A DNA stretch of 64,000 nucleotides from Nitrobacteraceae bacterium AZCC 2146 (GTDB lineage Bacteria > Pseudomonadota > Alphaproteobacteria > Rhizobiales > Xanthobacteraceae): positions 4,712,001-4,776,000 of the forward strand of contig JBAGRP010000001.1 of assembly GCA_036924855.1 (NCBI GenBank), given 5' to 3'. The notes under the pieces were generated by a model. The model had not been told where the DNA came from and did no database searches. It saw nothing but the letters and a program-made list of their open reading frames with translations. This document shows, one piece after another, positions 1-7,853 of the stretch. The translations under genes were made by a program, and so were the position numbers. Numbering within the stretch: position 1 is the first letter of the stretch; the number at the start of each line of letters is the position of its first letter.

Positions 1-760
1 GCCACCATGCGAACAGCGCAAAGCCGTGGCGGGTGACGTAACCGAGGAAGCTCTTCACCACGATGATGGCGGTGATGAACGACACCACGAAGCCGATGGC
101 GATGATCATGCCGTGATCGATCGAGAGATCGCCGCGGCTCTTGTAGAGATCGTAGACAAAGGCGCCGACCATGGTCGGGATCGCCAGGAAGAACGAGAAC
201 TCCGCCGCGGCGCGCTTGTCGGCGCCGAGCAGCATCGCCCCGACGATGGTGGCGCCGGAACGCGACACGCCGGGGATCATCGCCAGGCACTGGGCACAGC
301 CGATCTTGAAGTACATCGGCAGCGAAAACTTGGTGGCATCGTCATGGTCGGGGTCGAGATCGAGCTGATCGACCCAGAGCAGGATGGCGCCGCCGACGAT
401 CAGCGAGAAGCACACCACCCACGGATTGAACAGGTAGCTCTTGATATAGCCGCCCAACGCGGCGCCGAGGACGGCCGCGGGCAGAAACGCCACCAGCACG
501 CCGATCACGAAACGACGGGCCTGGACACTGCCACTGAACAAGCCCTGCGCGATATGCCACAATTTGCCGAAATAGATCGCCAGGATGGCGAGAATCGCGC
601 CGAGCTGGATCAGTACCGCAAAACTTTTCCAGAAACTGTCCTCGCCGAGGTCGAAGAATCGTTCCGCCAGCAGCAGATGACCCGTAGAGGAAACCGGGAG
701 GAACTCGGTAACACCCTCGACGACGCCGAGGATCACCGCCCTTATTGCATCAGACATCAT
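1..760 (-). CDS. uppP: Undecaprenyl-diphosphatase UppP (BacA), 3' end beyond window
   Basis: Integral membrane phosphatase that dephosphorylates undecaprenyl diphosphate to recycle the lipid carrier of peptidoglycan and other envelope polymers. The minus-strand frame is open from an ATG-ATG at 760/757 to the window edge, about 253 codons; family members have about 265-275, so only the last few residues are missing. The family signatures are visible: EGVTE at residues 15-19, followed by PVSSTGH, and PGVSRSGAT at about residue 162. Several hydrophobic segments fit a polytopic protein. It is divergent from the GST-fold gene; the region between them carries two small hairpins (785-804 and 843-860). 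The true start could be either ATG. Confidence 0.95.
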   Translation of the reverse strand, partial: MMSDAIRAVILGVVEGVTEFLPVSSTGHLLLAERFFDLGEDSFWKSFAVLIQLGAILAILAIYFGKLWHIAQGLFSGSVQARRFVIGVLVAFLPAAVLGAALGGYIKSYLFNPWVVCFSLIVGGAILLWVDQLDLDPDHDDATKFSLPMYFKIGCAQCLAMIPGVSRSGATIVGAMLLGADKRAAAEFSFFLAIPTMVGAFVYDLYKSRGDLSIDHGMIIAIGFVVSFITAIIVVKSFLGYVTRHGFALFAWW

Positions 761-963
761 GTGCTTGTCCGTTCTGAATCGCCGCCCGGCCTGAAAAAGC
801 CGGGTTCTTCTCGCCTATTCCTCGCACTGCCGCAATCGCAAAAACCCGCAATCGCGGGTTGCCTGAATCGTTCGCTTCGCTAGTTTGCCGCGCATCGGTG
901 GGTTACCACCTACCGGTCAAAACGAGACGTTTTGTTAACGACCGCATAACTATCAAGGCCCTC

Positions 964-1656
964 ATGTACACCCTCTACCACCACTCGTTCTGTCCGCACT
1001 CGCGCTTCATTCGCCTCGTCCTCGGCGAGTACGGGCTTGACGTAAAGCTGGTGGAAGAACGGACCTGGGACCGGCGCGAGGCGTTTCTGGTGCTCAATCC
1101 CGCGGGAACCACACCGGTGCTGCTCACCGACGGCTTTCCGCCGATTCCCAATGCCGCCATCATCGCCGAATACCTCGACGAAACCCATGGCCCGGCAATG
1201 GGTGACCGCCGGCTGCTGCCGGTGGCGATGGCGGAGCGCATCGAGGTGCGCCGGCTGATGGCGTGGTTCAACGAAAAATTCTTCGAGGAGGCCAGCGGCC
1301 CGCTGGTCAATGAGCGCATCTACAAGCGCTTCATGAGCGAGGATTATGGCGGCGGCGCGCCGTCGATGGACGTGATTCGCGCCGCCACCGCCAATGTGCG
1401 CTATCATCTGGCCTATATCGGCTGGCTGGCGCGGACGCGGAACTTTCTCGCCGGCGATCGGCTGACTTACGCGGATCTGGTCGCGGCGGCACATCTGTCG
1501 GCGATCGACTATCTGGGCGACGTGCCATGGAGCGAGGACGACGCGGCAAAGGCGTGGTACGCGCGGGTGAAATCCCGTCCGTCGTTCCGCCCGCTGCTGA
1601 GCGAATGGCTGGCGGGCGTGCCGGCGTCGCGGACCTATGTGGATCTCGACTTCTGA
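964..1656 (+). CDS. Glutathione S-transferase-fold protein, FzlA-like
   Basis: 230 residues with an N-terminal thioredoxin-like GST domain ([20 protein letters not shown], residues 3-22, then a cis-Pro region [10 protein letters not shown]) and an all-helical C-terminal domain. The C-terminal part ([20 protein letters not shown] ... [10 protein letters not shown] ... YVDLDF) resembles the FzlA group of alphaproteobacteria. Caulobacter FzlA binds FtsZ and drives constriction and does not behave as a classical GST enzyme. That assignment is from memory of the family and is tentative; GST enzyme activity is not excluded. The start is the ATG at 964, which aligns with the beginning of the fold. 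The frame upstream is open but non-homologous. queG follows directly and may be co-transcribed. Confidence 0.85.
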   Translation: MYTLYHHSFCPHSRFIRLVLGEYGLDVKLVEERTWDRREAFLVLNPAGTTPVLLTDGFPPIPNAAIIAEYLDETHGPAMGDRRLLPVAMAERIEVRRLMAWFNEKFFEEASGPLVNERIYKRFMSEDYGGGAPSMDVIRAATANVRYHLAYIGWLARTRNFLAGDRLTYADLVAAAHLSAIDYLGDVPWSEDDAAKAWYARVKSRPSFRPLLSEWLAGVPASRTYVDLDF

Positions 1657-2807
1657 GCGCGCTGGTCGACACTGATCCTGTCGCTTCATTTGCCGATCTC
1701 AAGGATGCCCTGACGCGCGAAGCGCACGCGCTCGGTTTCGATTCGATCGGGATCGCCGATCCCGATTCGATCGCCGGCGTGCGCGAGCGGCTCGATGCGT
1801 TCCTGAATGCCGGCGCGCATGGCCAGATGGACTGGCTCGCCGACAATCCCGGCCGCCGCGCCGACCCGAAGGTGATGTGGCGGGACGTCCGCTCGGTCAT
1901 CATGCTCGGCGTCAATTACGGCCCCGATGAAAATCCGCTGGCGATCCTGGCGCAGCGCTCCCACGCCGCGATCTCGGTCTATGCGCAAGGCGACGACTAT
2001 CACGACCTGATCAAGAAGCGGCTGAAGCTGCTGGCGCGCTGGCTGATCGCGCAGGCCGGTGGCGACGTCAAAGTGTTCGTCGATACCGCCGCGGTGATGG
2101 AGAAGCCGCTGGCGGCGGCATCGGGTCTGGGCTGGCAGGGCAAGCACACCAATCTCGTGTCGCGCGAGTTCGGCTCGTGGCTGTTTCTCGGCGCGATCTT
2201 CACTACTTTGGATTTGCCACGCGACGAGTCCGAGCGCGATCACTGCGGCTCGTGCCAGGCCTGTCTCGACATCTGCCCGACCGCGGCGTTTCCGGCGCCG
2301 TACCAACTCGATGCGCGGCGCTGCATTTCCTATCTCACCATCGAGAGCAAGGGCCCGATCCCGCACGAGTTTCGCAAAAGCATCGGCAATCGCATCTATG
2401 GCTGCGACGATTGCCTCGCGGCGTGCCCGTGGAACAAGTTCGCGCAGGAAGGCCGCGAGATCAAACTTGCCGCCCGCGACGAGCTGCGCGCGCCGCCGCT
2501 CGCTGAATTGGCCGATCTCGACGACGCCGCGTTTCGCGCGCTGTTCACGAAGTCGCCGGTGAAGCGGATCGGGCGCGATCGATTTATCCGCAATGTGCTG
2601 ATCGCGATCGGCAATTCGAATGATGCGTCGCTTGTGAGCAAGGCCGAGCGTTTGCTGTCAGATGAAAGCGCCGTGGTGCGTGGCGCAGCGGTATGGGCGC
2701 TGTCGCAGTTGATGGAGCGGGATGATTTTCAATCAAGCACGATCAGCGCGATGAATGCAGAAGCCGACGAAAGCGTGCGCGCGGAATGGCAAAGCGCAAT
2801 GGCGTGA
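1605..2807 (+). CDS. queG: Epoxyqueuosine reductase QueG
   Basis: Cobalamin-dependent iron-sulfur enzyme that reduces epoxyqueuosine to queuosine at tRNA position 34. Two ferredoxin-like cysteine clusters are visible: [12 protein letters not shown] (at about 2251-2280) and [13 protein letters not shown] (at about 2402-2440). The catalytic-region motif [12 protein letters not shown] precedes them, and HEAT-like helices form the C-terminus. The start is unresolved. Recognisable homology begins near 1675, just after the GST-fold gene stops at 1656, but no ATG, GTG or TTG lies there in frame. The nearest upstream ATG is at 1605, inside the previous gene, giving 400 residues against the usual 370-390. 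Close spacing suggests an operon with the GST-fold gene. Confidence 0.93.
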   Translation: MAGGRAGVADLCGSRLLSALVDTDPVASFADLKDALTREAHALGFDSIGIADPDSIAGVRERLDAFLNAGAHGQMDWLADNPGRRADPKVMWRDVRSVIMLGVNYGPDENPLAILAQRSHAAISVYAQGDDYHDLIKKRLKLLARWLIAQAGGDVKVFVDTAAVMEKPLAAASGLGWQGKHTNLVSREFGSWLFLGAIFTTLDLPRDESERDHCGSCQACLDICPTAAFPAPYQLDARRCISYLTIESKGPIPHEFRKSIGNRIYGCDDCLAACPWNKFAQEGREIKLAARDELRAPPLAELADLDDAAFRALFTKSPVKRIGRDRFIRNVLIAIGNSNDASLVSKAERLLSDESAVVRGAAVWALSQLMERDDFQSSTISAMNAEADESVRAEWQSAMA

Positions 2808-2831
2808 GACGCGAAGCGCAATACTCTCCCC

Positions 2832-2952
2832 GTCATTGCGAGCCAACGGGTCGGCGCAAGGCGCCGCCCGATGACAGGCTCCGCGAAGCAATCCAGAGAC
2901 CGCAAAGAAAGAAAGACTGGATTGCTTCGTCGCAAGTGCTCCTCGCAATGAC
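2832..2952. repeat. Intergenic palindromic repeat, family A copy 1
   Basis: About 121 bp bounded by GTCATTGCGAG and its inverse CTCGCAATGAC. An inner inverted pair, GCGAAGCAATCCAG / CTGGATTGCTTCG, flanks a short unique loop. The left arm carries an extra module (AGCCAACGGGTCGGCGCAAG ... CCCGATGACAGGCTCC). A nearly identical copy lies at 23440-23556. The element fills the gap between queG and the convergent hydrolase gene. Such palindromes are common in Bradyrhizobium-type genomes and are probably non-autonomous. Confidence 0.9.
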
Positions 2953-2965
2953 CGAGAGCAGGCGC

Positions 2966-3757
2966 TTACGGCCCCGACAATTCCGCCACCGCCGCAATCA
3001 TCCTTGCAATGTCCTGCGGCCGCGACAGGCGGTGGTCGCCATCCTGGATCATGGTCAGCACCACGTCCTCGCTCGGCAGCCGCTCGGCCAATGCAAAGGC
3101 GTGCCGCCAGGGCACGTCAGGGTCCTGCTTGCCCTGCAGGATGCGCACCGGACAGCCGAGATCGATGGCGCTGCCGAGCAGCAGGTGGTTGCGGCCCTCC
3201 TCGATCAGGTTGCGCGTGATCGGATACGGCTCGCCATATTCGGACGGCCGCAGCCAGACGCCCTTGGTTTCGATCTCCTCGCGCACCTCCGGCGAAAAGC
3301 CGTTCCACATCAAGGCTTCGGTGAAATCCGGCGCCGGCGCGATCAGCACCAGGCCCTTCAGCGTGGCGCGGCCGACGGTGCCGCGGCGGGCCAGCGCGCG
3401 CGCCAGCAGCAGCGCCATCCAGCCGCCCATCGAGGAGCCGATCACCACCTGCGGGCCCTGACACGCCGCATCGAACACCGCGAGGCTGTCTTCCAGCCAG
3501 CGGCCGATGGTGCCGTCGACAAACGCGCCGCCGGATTCGCCATGGCCGGAATAATCGAACCGCACGCAGGCGCGGCCGTGCTCCGCCGCCCATTCATCGA
3601 GCGCGATAGCCTTGGTTCCCCGCATGTCGGATTTGAAGCCGCTCATCCAGAACAGCCCGGGCGCCGCGCCGTCGCGGGCGCGCACCGCGATGCGCCTGAT
3701 GTCGTCGCCGCTGCCGACCTCGATGAAGCTCGGGTCAGTCGATACCGTTGTGCTCAT
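2966..3757 (-). CDS. Alpha/beta hydrolase
   Basis: 263-residue single-domain hydrolase, probably a cytoplasmic serine esterase or thioesterase. The nucleophile elbow GSSMGGW (Ser at about 109) lies downstream of the strand-turn FDYSGHGES. An acidic residue in [10 protein letters not shown] and a histidine in DGDHRLS complete a plausible Ser-Asp-His triad. It resembles the ABHD10 / palmitoyl-thioesterase-like branch, but the substrate cannot be read from sequence. The ATG at 3757 is preceded by a GAGGA-type ribosome site; an in-frame TTG one codon earlier is the only close alternative. It is convergent with queG and divergent from infC. Confidence 0.85.
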   Translation of the reverse strand: MSTTVSTDPSFIEVGSGDDIRRIAVRARDGAAPGLFWMSGFKSDMRGTKAIALDEWAAEHGRACVRFDYSGHGESGGAFVDGTIGRWLEDSLAVFDAACQGPQVVIGSSMGGWMALLLARALARRGTVGRATLKGLVLIAPAPDFTEALMWNGFSPEVREEIETKGVWLRPSEYGEPYPITRNLIEEGRNHLLLGSAIDLGCPVRILQGKQDPDVPWRHAFALAERLPSEDVVLTMIQDGDHRLSRPQDIARMIAAVAELSGP

Positions 3758-4029
3758 CAAACAATCCTCGTTCGATCTGCTGTTTGATTGAGCAGATGAG
3801 GATCGTCAACGCCGATGCTGCGCTGCGTTTCGCGGAGACGGCGCTTGCGGAACGCGCCGCGGCGCTCTATGTCGGCTTCGTCTGCCGTGTCCGGCCGCCT
3901 TCGGCGCGCCCGCGTGACCGAAATGCCTCGTATTTGAGTGATTTGACGCGGCAGTGCATGAGTTTGCTTGCTCAAAACGCCTTATTCCTTCAGACTGCGC
4001 GCTTCCTTCACAACATTGGAGAGTTACCC

Positions 4030-4569
4030 ATTCGCCGTCCCAACAGAGCCCCGCCCGCCGCAACCAAAGACGGGCCGCGCACCAACGATGAAATCCGCAA
4101 CCACGAAATCCAGCTAATCGATCAGACAGGCCTGAACCACGGCAATGTCGAAACGATCGCCGCTATCAAGATGGCGATGGAAGCCGGCATGGATCTGGTC
4201 GAGATTTCGCCCAATACCAGCCCTCCCGTTTGCAAGATCATGGATTACGGGAAGTTCAAATATTCGGCCCAGAAAAAGGCCGCGGAAGCCCGCAAGAAAC
4301 AGAAGATCGTCGAGATCAAGGAGATCAAGCTCCGTCCGATGATCGACGATCATGACTACGAAGTGAAAATGCGCGCGATGCAGCGCTTCTTCGAAGAGGG
4401 CGACAAGGTCAAGATCACCTTGCGCTATCGCGGCCGTGAAATGGCGCATCAGGAAATCGGCACCAAGCTGCTCGACAAGGTCAAGGCCGACGTCGCCGAA
4501 TATGCCAAGGTCGAACAGGACGCGCGCTTCGAAGGCCGTCAGGTCGTCATGGTACTGGCGCCGCGCTGA
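4030..4569 (+). CDS. infC: Translation initiation factor IF-3, AUU start codon
   Basis: IF-3 binds the 30S subunit, prevents premature subunit joining and discriminates against non-canonical start codons. The protein begins [17 protein letters not shown], with the N-terminal domain ([11 protein letters not shown] ... MDLVEISPN), a lysine-rich linker ([13 protein letters not shown]) and the C-terminal domain ([13 protein letters not shown] ... [11 protein letters not shown]); 179 residues is normal. Homology starts exactly at an ATT codon (4030-4032), six bases after a clear GGAGAG (4018-4023). No ATG, GTG or TTG fits. An AUU start is the known device by which IF-3 represses its own synthesis. 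A strong terminator follows at 4604-4637. Confidence 0.96.
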   Translation: MRRPNRAPPAATKDGPRTNDEIRNHEIQLIDQTGLNHGNVETIAAIKMAMEAGMDLVEISPNTSPPVCKIMDYGKFKYSAQKKAAEARKKQKIVEIKEIKLRPMIDDHDYEVKMRAMQRFFEEGDKVKITLRYRGREMAHQEIGTKLLDKVKADVAEYAKVEQDARFEGRQVVMVLAPR

Positions 4570-4603
4570 TCGCATTCGTCGATACCGCACTCAAAAAGAT
4601 TTC

Positions 4604-4637
4604 GGCCCGTCAGTTTCCTGGCGGGCCTTTTTCTTTT
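4604..4637 (+). terminator. Rho-independent terminator of infC
   Basis: A 10-bp stem GGCCCGTCAG / CTGGCGGGCC with one G-T wobble and a TTTC loop (4604-4627) is followed by a T-rich tract (4628-4637). It lies 34 bases after the infC stop, so infC is probably transcribed separately from rpmI-rplT. Confidence 0.9.
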
Positions 4638-4638
4638 C

Positions 4639-4788
4639 GTCATTCCGGGATGCACTTCAGACGGCGAAGCCGGCTGGAGGGCAGGCCCGGAATCCATACG
4701 CCCGGCGGTGGTTATGGATTCCGGGCTCGCTCGCAACTGGCGCTGCTCGCGCCCTCGGGCGCGCCAATTAGCTCGCCGGGGAATGACA
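4639..4788. repeat. Intergenic palindromic repeat, family B copy 1
   Basis: About 150 bp starting GTCATTCCGGG and ending CCGGGGAATGAC. Inner inverted words CCCGGAATCCATA and TATGGATTCCGGG surround a short spacer. A module GGCGAAGCCGGCTGG lies in the left arm; its reverse complement is found in the family B copies at 25887 and 60394. It sits between the infC terminator and a convergent secreted-protein gene. Confidence 0.85.
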
Positions 4789-4806
4789 GGACTTCTGGTA
4801 TTTTAT

Positions 4807-5241
4807 TCAGCTCTCGCGGCTGGCTTCCCAGCGGCCGCTGCAGGCGGTCGAGGCGGATTTGCCGCTCCATTGGCCGGTGCCGGAATTGCCCGACAGCTTG
4901 CCACTGGCATGGGCTTGCTGGTCGCCGCGGGCGATCGCTACGCTGACGCTGCCGGCATCGGCGACACTGCCAGTGATCTCGAAACTGCCGTCGCCGGCAT
5001 AGCTGACCTTGCCGCCCGAAACCTTGACCGGATAGCTGTAGGCGGGATCGCAATTGCCGGCCTGGGTAATGATGGTGACCTTCCAGTTGCCGTCGTGGGT
5101 GGCGGCGGCCCTGGCGGCGCCGGCCAGCGCAATCGCGGCGGCAACCGCCGCAGCGGCGAAAAACCACTTCATGGCGGTCAAAGCCTTCGAATCCTGCTTG
5201 ATGGCGATCGCTTTTGCGGTTTTTCTTGAATTCCTGACCAT
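4807..5241 (-). CDS. Small secreted protein of unknown function
   Basis: 144 residues from the ATG at 5241, which has a good AGGGGA ribosome site about ten bases upstream. The N-terminus is basic (VRNSRKTAKAIAIKQDSKA) and is followed by a hydrophobic stretch (WFFAAAAVAAAIALAGAARA) that reads as a signal peptide with an unusually long n-region. An internal ATG at 5172 would give a normal-length signal peptide. The mature part is about 90 residues, Gly/Ser/Ala-rich, with repeated beta-like phrases (GNWKVTII, GSFEITGSV, GKLSGNSGTGQWSG) and two or three cysteines. Similar proteins in relatives are often labelled as exoproteins linked to heme use or adhesion, without proof. No function is assigned. 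Confidence 0.7.
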   Translation of the reverse strand: MVRNSRKTAKAIAIKQDSKALTAMKWFFAAAAVAAAIALAGAARAAATHDGNWKVTIITQAGNCDPAYSYPVKVSGGKVSYAGDGSFEITGSVADAGSVSVAIARGDQQAHASGKLSGNSGTGQWSGKSASTACSGRWEASRES

Positions 5242-5542
5242 TTTCGTCGTCCCCTGCCGATTCTTGTTGTCCTGCAACAAATAGGGACAAAAATGCGCTC
5301 CAGCCAGTGCGTTGCGGCAACACGCCAATTGAGTCTTAAACGGCGTTAATCGTTGCCAATTCGGCTTTGCTCTGCCATAAGCCCAACCTTCATCGCCCGG
5401 CTGATTAAGGGCTGCCGTGTCGATGCCCGTGCTGACTTCTTCCGTAAGGCAATAAGTCGAGCACTTTCAACGCTCTAGCGAGCATTTTAGCCTGCGCCGC
5501 GCCCCCTGGGGCGCATGATGCGTACGGCCATAGGAGAGCCAA
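5242..5542 (+). promoter_or_regulatory. Leader and promoter region of rpmI-rplT
   Basis: This 301-base gap holds the start region of the secreted-protein gene on the minus strand and the untranslated leader of rpmI. A compact hairpin GCGCCC-CCTG-GGGCGC at 5499-5514 lies 28 bases before the rpmI ATG. Ribosomal-protein leaders of rpmI/rplT operons are often sites of L20 autoregulation, so this structure is a candidate, but no known L20 leader consensus is recognised here. I see no convincing -35/-10 pair. Confidence 0.35.
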
Positions 5543-5743
5543 ATGCCCAAGCTGAAGACCAAGTCGGGCGCTAAAAAGCGCTTCAAAGTGACCGGAACAG
5601 GCAAAGTGATGTCGGCCCATGCCGGCAAACGCCACGGCATGATCAAGCGGACGAAGAAGCAGATTCGTCAGCTCCGCGGCACCCGCGTGCTGTTCAAGAC
5701 CGACGGCGACAACATCAAGAAGTATTTCTTGCCGAACGCCTGA
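5543..5743 (+). CDS. rpmI: 50S ribosomal protein L35
   Basis: 66-residue basic protein of the large ribosomal subunit, starting [20 protein letters not shown] and containing the family phrase [19 protein letters not shown]. The length is standard. The ATG at 5543 follows a TAGGAGAG ribosome site. It forms the usual pair with rplT, 70 bases downstream. Here the pair is separated from infC by a terminator, a repeat and a secreted-protein gene rather than being directly fused to it as in enterics. Confidence 0.98.
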   Translation: MPKLKTKSGAKKRFKVTGTGKVMSAHAGKRHGMIKRTKKQIRQLRGTRVLFKTDGDNIKKYFLPNA

Positions 5744-5813
5744 CGCAGCGACGTCATCACGGCCGCGTTCGCGCGGCGCTCTGTCCCCCATTTTGAACTG
5801 AAGGAGATCAGTC

Positions 5814-6173
5814 ATGGCTCGCGTCAAACGCGGTGTGACGGCTCACGCCAAGCACAAGAAAGTCTACAAGGCCGCCAAGGGTTTCCGCGGCCGCCGCAAG
5901 AACACCATCCGTGCCGCCAAGGCCGCAGTCGACAAGGCAGGCCAGTACGCCTTCCGCGACCGCAAGCGCAAGAAGCGCACGTTCCGTGCGTTGTGGATCC
6001 AGCGTCTCAACGCTGCCGTCCGTCCGCTCGGCATGACCTACAGCGTCTTTATCAACGGCCTCGCCAAGTCCGGCGTCACCGTCGACCGCAAGGTGCTGTC
6101 GGATCTCGCGATCAACGAGCCGGCGACCTTCAATGCGATTGCCGAGAAGGCCAAAGCCGCTCTCGCGGCTTAA
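5814..6173 (+). CDS. rplT: 50S ribosomal protein L20
   Basis: 119 residues, the standard length. It has the long basic N-terminal extension ([34 protein letters not shown]) and the globular part ([20 protein letters not shown]). L20 binds 23S rRNA early in assembly and in several bacteria represses its own operon. The ATG at 5814 has an AAGGAG site seven bases upstream. It is the last gene of the rpmI-rplT pair and faces a convergent secreted-protein gene. Confidence 0.98.
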   Translation: MARVKRGVTAHAKHKKVYKAAKGFRGRRKNTIRAAKAAVDKAGQYAFRDRKRKKRTFRALWIQRLNAAVRPLGMTYSVFINGLAKSGVTVDRKVLSDLAINEPATFNAIAEKAKAALAA

Positions 6174-6210
6174 GCCCGCATCGTCGCGCTGATGTTATAT
6201 GCCGCTCCTT

Positions 6211-6621
6211 CTACTTTGCGGGGGCGGCAGTTTTCAGCGCACGACGCGAATAGCGTTGCGCGACGCCTGCCCGGCAAAAGGCCTCGAACGACCGGTACAT
6301 CGTGCCGTCTTCGTTGCGATATTTGCGGTCGCAAACGCGCAGCTCACGTTGATAGGTGTGTTTTTGCGGCTCCTTGAGCCGGCTGAGGAAATCGCTTTCG
6401 CATTTTTGCGTGACGATGGCCCCGAGCTGGACATCGCCGCTGGCGCCGAATTCGCACGCCTCGAAGATGGCCATCGCCCTGTCGCAACTCGGGGCGTTGT
6501 TCAATGCCGTCACGATATCGTCCATCATGGTCGACTTGGCGGGGCAGTTTGCGGCAAAAGCGGGCACGGCTGCGAGACAACCCGCCAGAACCAAACCAGC
6601 CACAGGGAAACGTAAACGCAT
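6211..6621 (-). CDS. Small secreted cysteine-containing protein, unknown
   Basis: 136 residues with a clear signal peptide (MRLRFPVAGLVLAGCLAAVP, cleavage after AFA at about 23). The mature part has about five cysteines (NCPAKS, SCDRAM, FEACEFG, QKCESDF, RVCDRKY, FCRAGV) spaced as in a small disulfide-bonded helical protein. A periplasmic role is inferred. The start at 6621 has an AAGGAG site; the frame is open upstream to 6663 but that part is not signal-like. It lies between rplT and pheS on the opposite strand. No known family is recognised. Confidence 0.8.
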   Translation of the reverse strand: MRLRFPVAGLVLAGCLAAVPAFAANCPAKSTMMDDIVTALNNAPSCDRAMAIFEACEFGASGDVQLGAIVTQKCESDFLSRLKEPQKHTYQRELRVCDRKYRNEDGTMYRSFEAFCRAGVAQRYSRRALKTAAPAK

Positions 6622-6770
6622 CGACGGCTCCTTGATCGAACCCTCCTTGGTGGCGGGCCGCATGACTGGGGTTCAAGCCATGCGCGCAGAGACGGGAAAT
6701 CCGGCTTTTTGCTTGACGTTTCGGCCCCGGCGCGGCCACAACCAGCGGCCTTTTGAAGGAAGATGTGCCC

Positions 6771-7853
6771 GTGTCCGACCTCGCAACGCTGCAACAGACC
6801 ATCCTCACCGACATCGCCGCCGCCTCCGATGAAGCCGCTCTCGAGGCCGTCCGCGTCGCGGCGCTCGGCAAGAAGGGTTCGATCTCGGCATTGCTGTCCA
6901 CACTCGGCAAGATGTCGCCGGGGGAACGCAAGACCGAAGGCGCCGCCATCAACCTCGCCAAGGATGCGGTAACGCAGGCGCTCACCATCAGGCGCGACAT
7001 CCTGAAATCCGCGGCACTCGATGCCCGCCTCGCCTCCGAAACCATCGACGTCACATTGCCGCTGCGCGACAGCGCTGCCGAGCAGGGCCGCATTCATCCG
7101 CTCAGCCAGGTGATGGACGAACTCACCACTATCTTCGCCGACATGGGCTTCGCGATCGCCGAAGGTCCGGACATCGAGACCGACGACTACAATTTCACCA
7201 AGCTGAATTTCCCCGAGGGCCATCCGGCCCGCGAGATGCACGACACCTTCTACTTCAATCCGAAGGAAGATGGTTCGCGCCTGCTGCTGCGCACCCACAC
7301 CTCGCCGGTGCAGGTGAGGACCATGCTGACGCAGAAGCCGCCGATCCGTATCATCTGCCCGGGACGCACCTATCGCAGCGACAGCGATCAGACCCACACG
7401 CCGATGTTCCACCAGGTCGAAGGCCTCGTCATCGACAAGGGTTCGCATCTCGGCCACCTCAAATGGATCCTGCACGAATTCTGCAAGGCGTTCTTCGAGG
7501 TCGACAATGTCAACATGCGGTTCCGGCCGTCGTTCTTCCCGTTCACCGAGCCGTCGCTCGAAGTCGACATCCAGTGCCGCCGCGACAAAAACGAGATTCG
7601 CTTCGGCGAAGGCGAGGACTGGCTGGAGATTCTCGGCTGCGGCATGGTGCATCCCAACGTGCTGCGCGCCTGCGACATCGATCCCGATGTGTACCAGGGC
7701 TTCGCCTGGGGCATGGGCATCGACCGCATCGCCATGCTGAAATACGGCATGGCCGATCTTCGCCAGCTGTTCGAAGGCGACGTCCGCTGGCTCAACCACT
7801 ACGGCTTCAAGCCCCTGGAAGTCCCGACGCTGGCCGGAGGATTGAGTACGTGA
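6771..7853 (+). CDS. pheS: Phenylalanine-tRNA ligase alpha subunit
   Basis: Catalytic alpha subunit of the (alpha-beta)2 enzyme that charges tRNA-Phe. 360 residues from a GTG at 6771, eight bases after AAGGAAG; a TTG at 6753 is the alternative. The N-terminal coiled coil (about 1-90) precedes the class II core with motif 2 ([21 protein letters not shown]) and motif 3 ([13 protein letters not shown] at about residue 320). The stop overlaps the GTG start of pheT (GTGA), so the two subunits are translationally coupled. Confidence 0.98.
   Translation: MSDLATLQQTILTDIAAASDEAALEAVRVAALGKKGSISALLSTLGKMSPGERKTEGAAINLAKDAVTQALTIRRDILKSAALDARLASETIDVTLPLRDSAAEQGRIHPLSQVMDELTTIFADMGFAIAEGPDIETDDYNFTKLNFPEGHPAREMHDTFYFNPKEDGSRLLLRTHTSPVQVRTMLTQKPPIRIICPGRTYRSDSDQTHTPMFHQVEGLVIDKGSHLGHLKWILHEFCKAFFEVDNVNMRFRPSFFPFTEPSLEVDIQCRRDKNEIRFGEGEDWLEILGCGMVHPNVLRACDIDPDVYQGFAWGMGIDRIAMLKYGMADLRQLFEGDVRWLNHYGFKPLEVPTLAGGLST

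Noticed and set aside
26..883. 285-codon plus-strand frame at the left edge
   Set aside because: It is antisense to uppP, whose motifs EGVTE and PGVSRS are unmistakable on the minus strand.
6201..6232. Hairpin GCCGCTCC/GGGGCGGC followed by AGTTTT after rplT
   Set aside because: It lies largely inside the coding end of the convergent secreted-protein gene, the loop is long and the T-tract short; the evidence is too weak for a terminator call.
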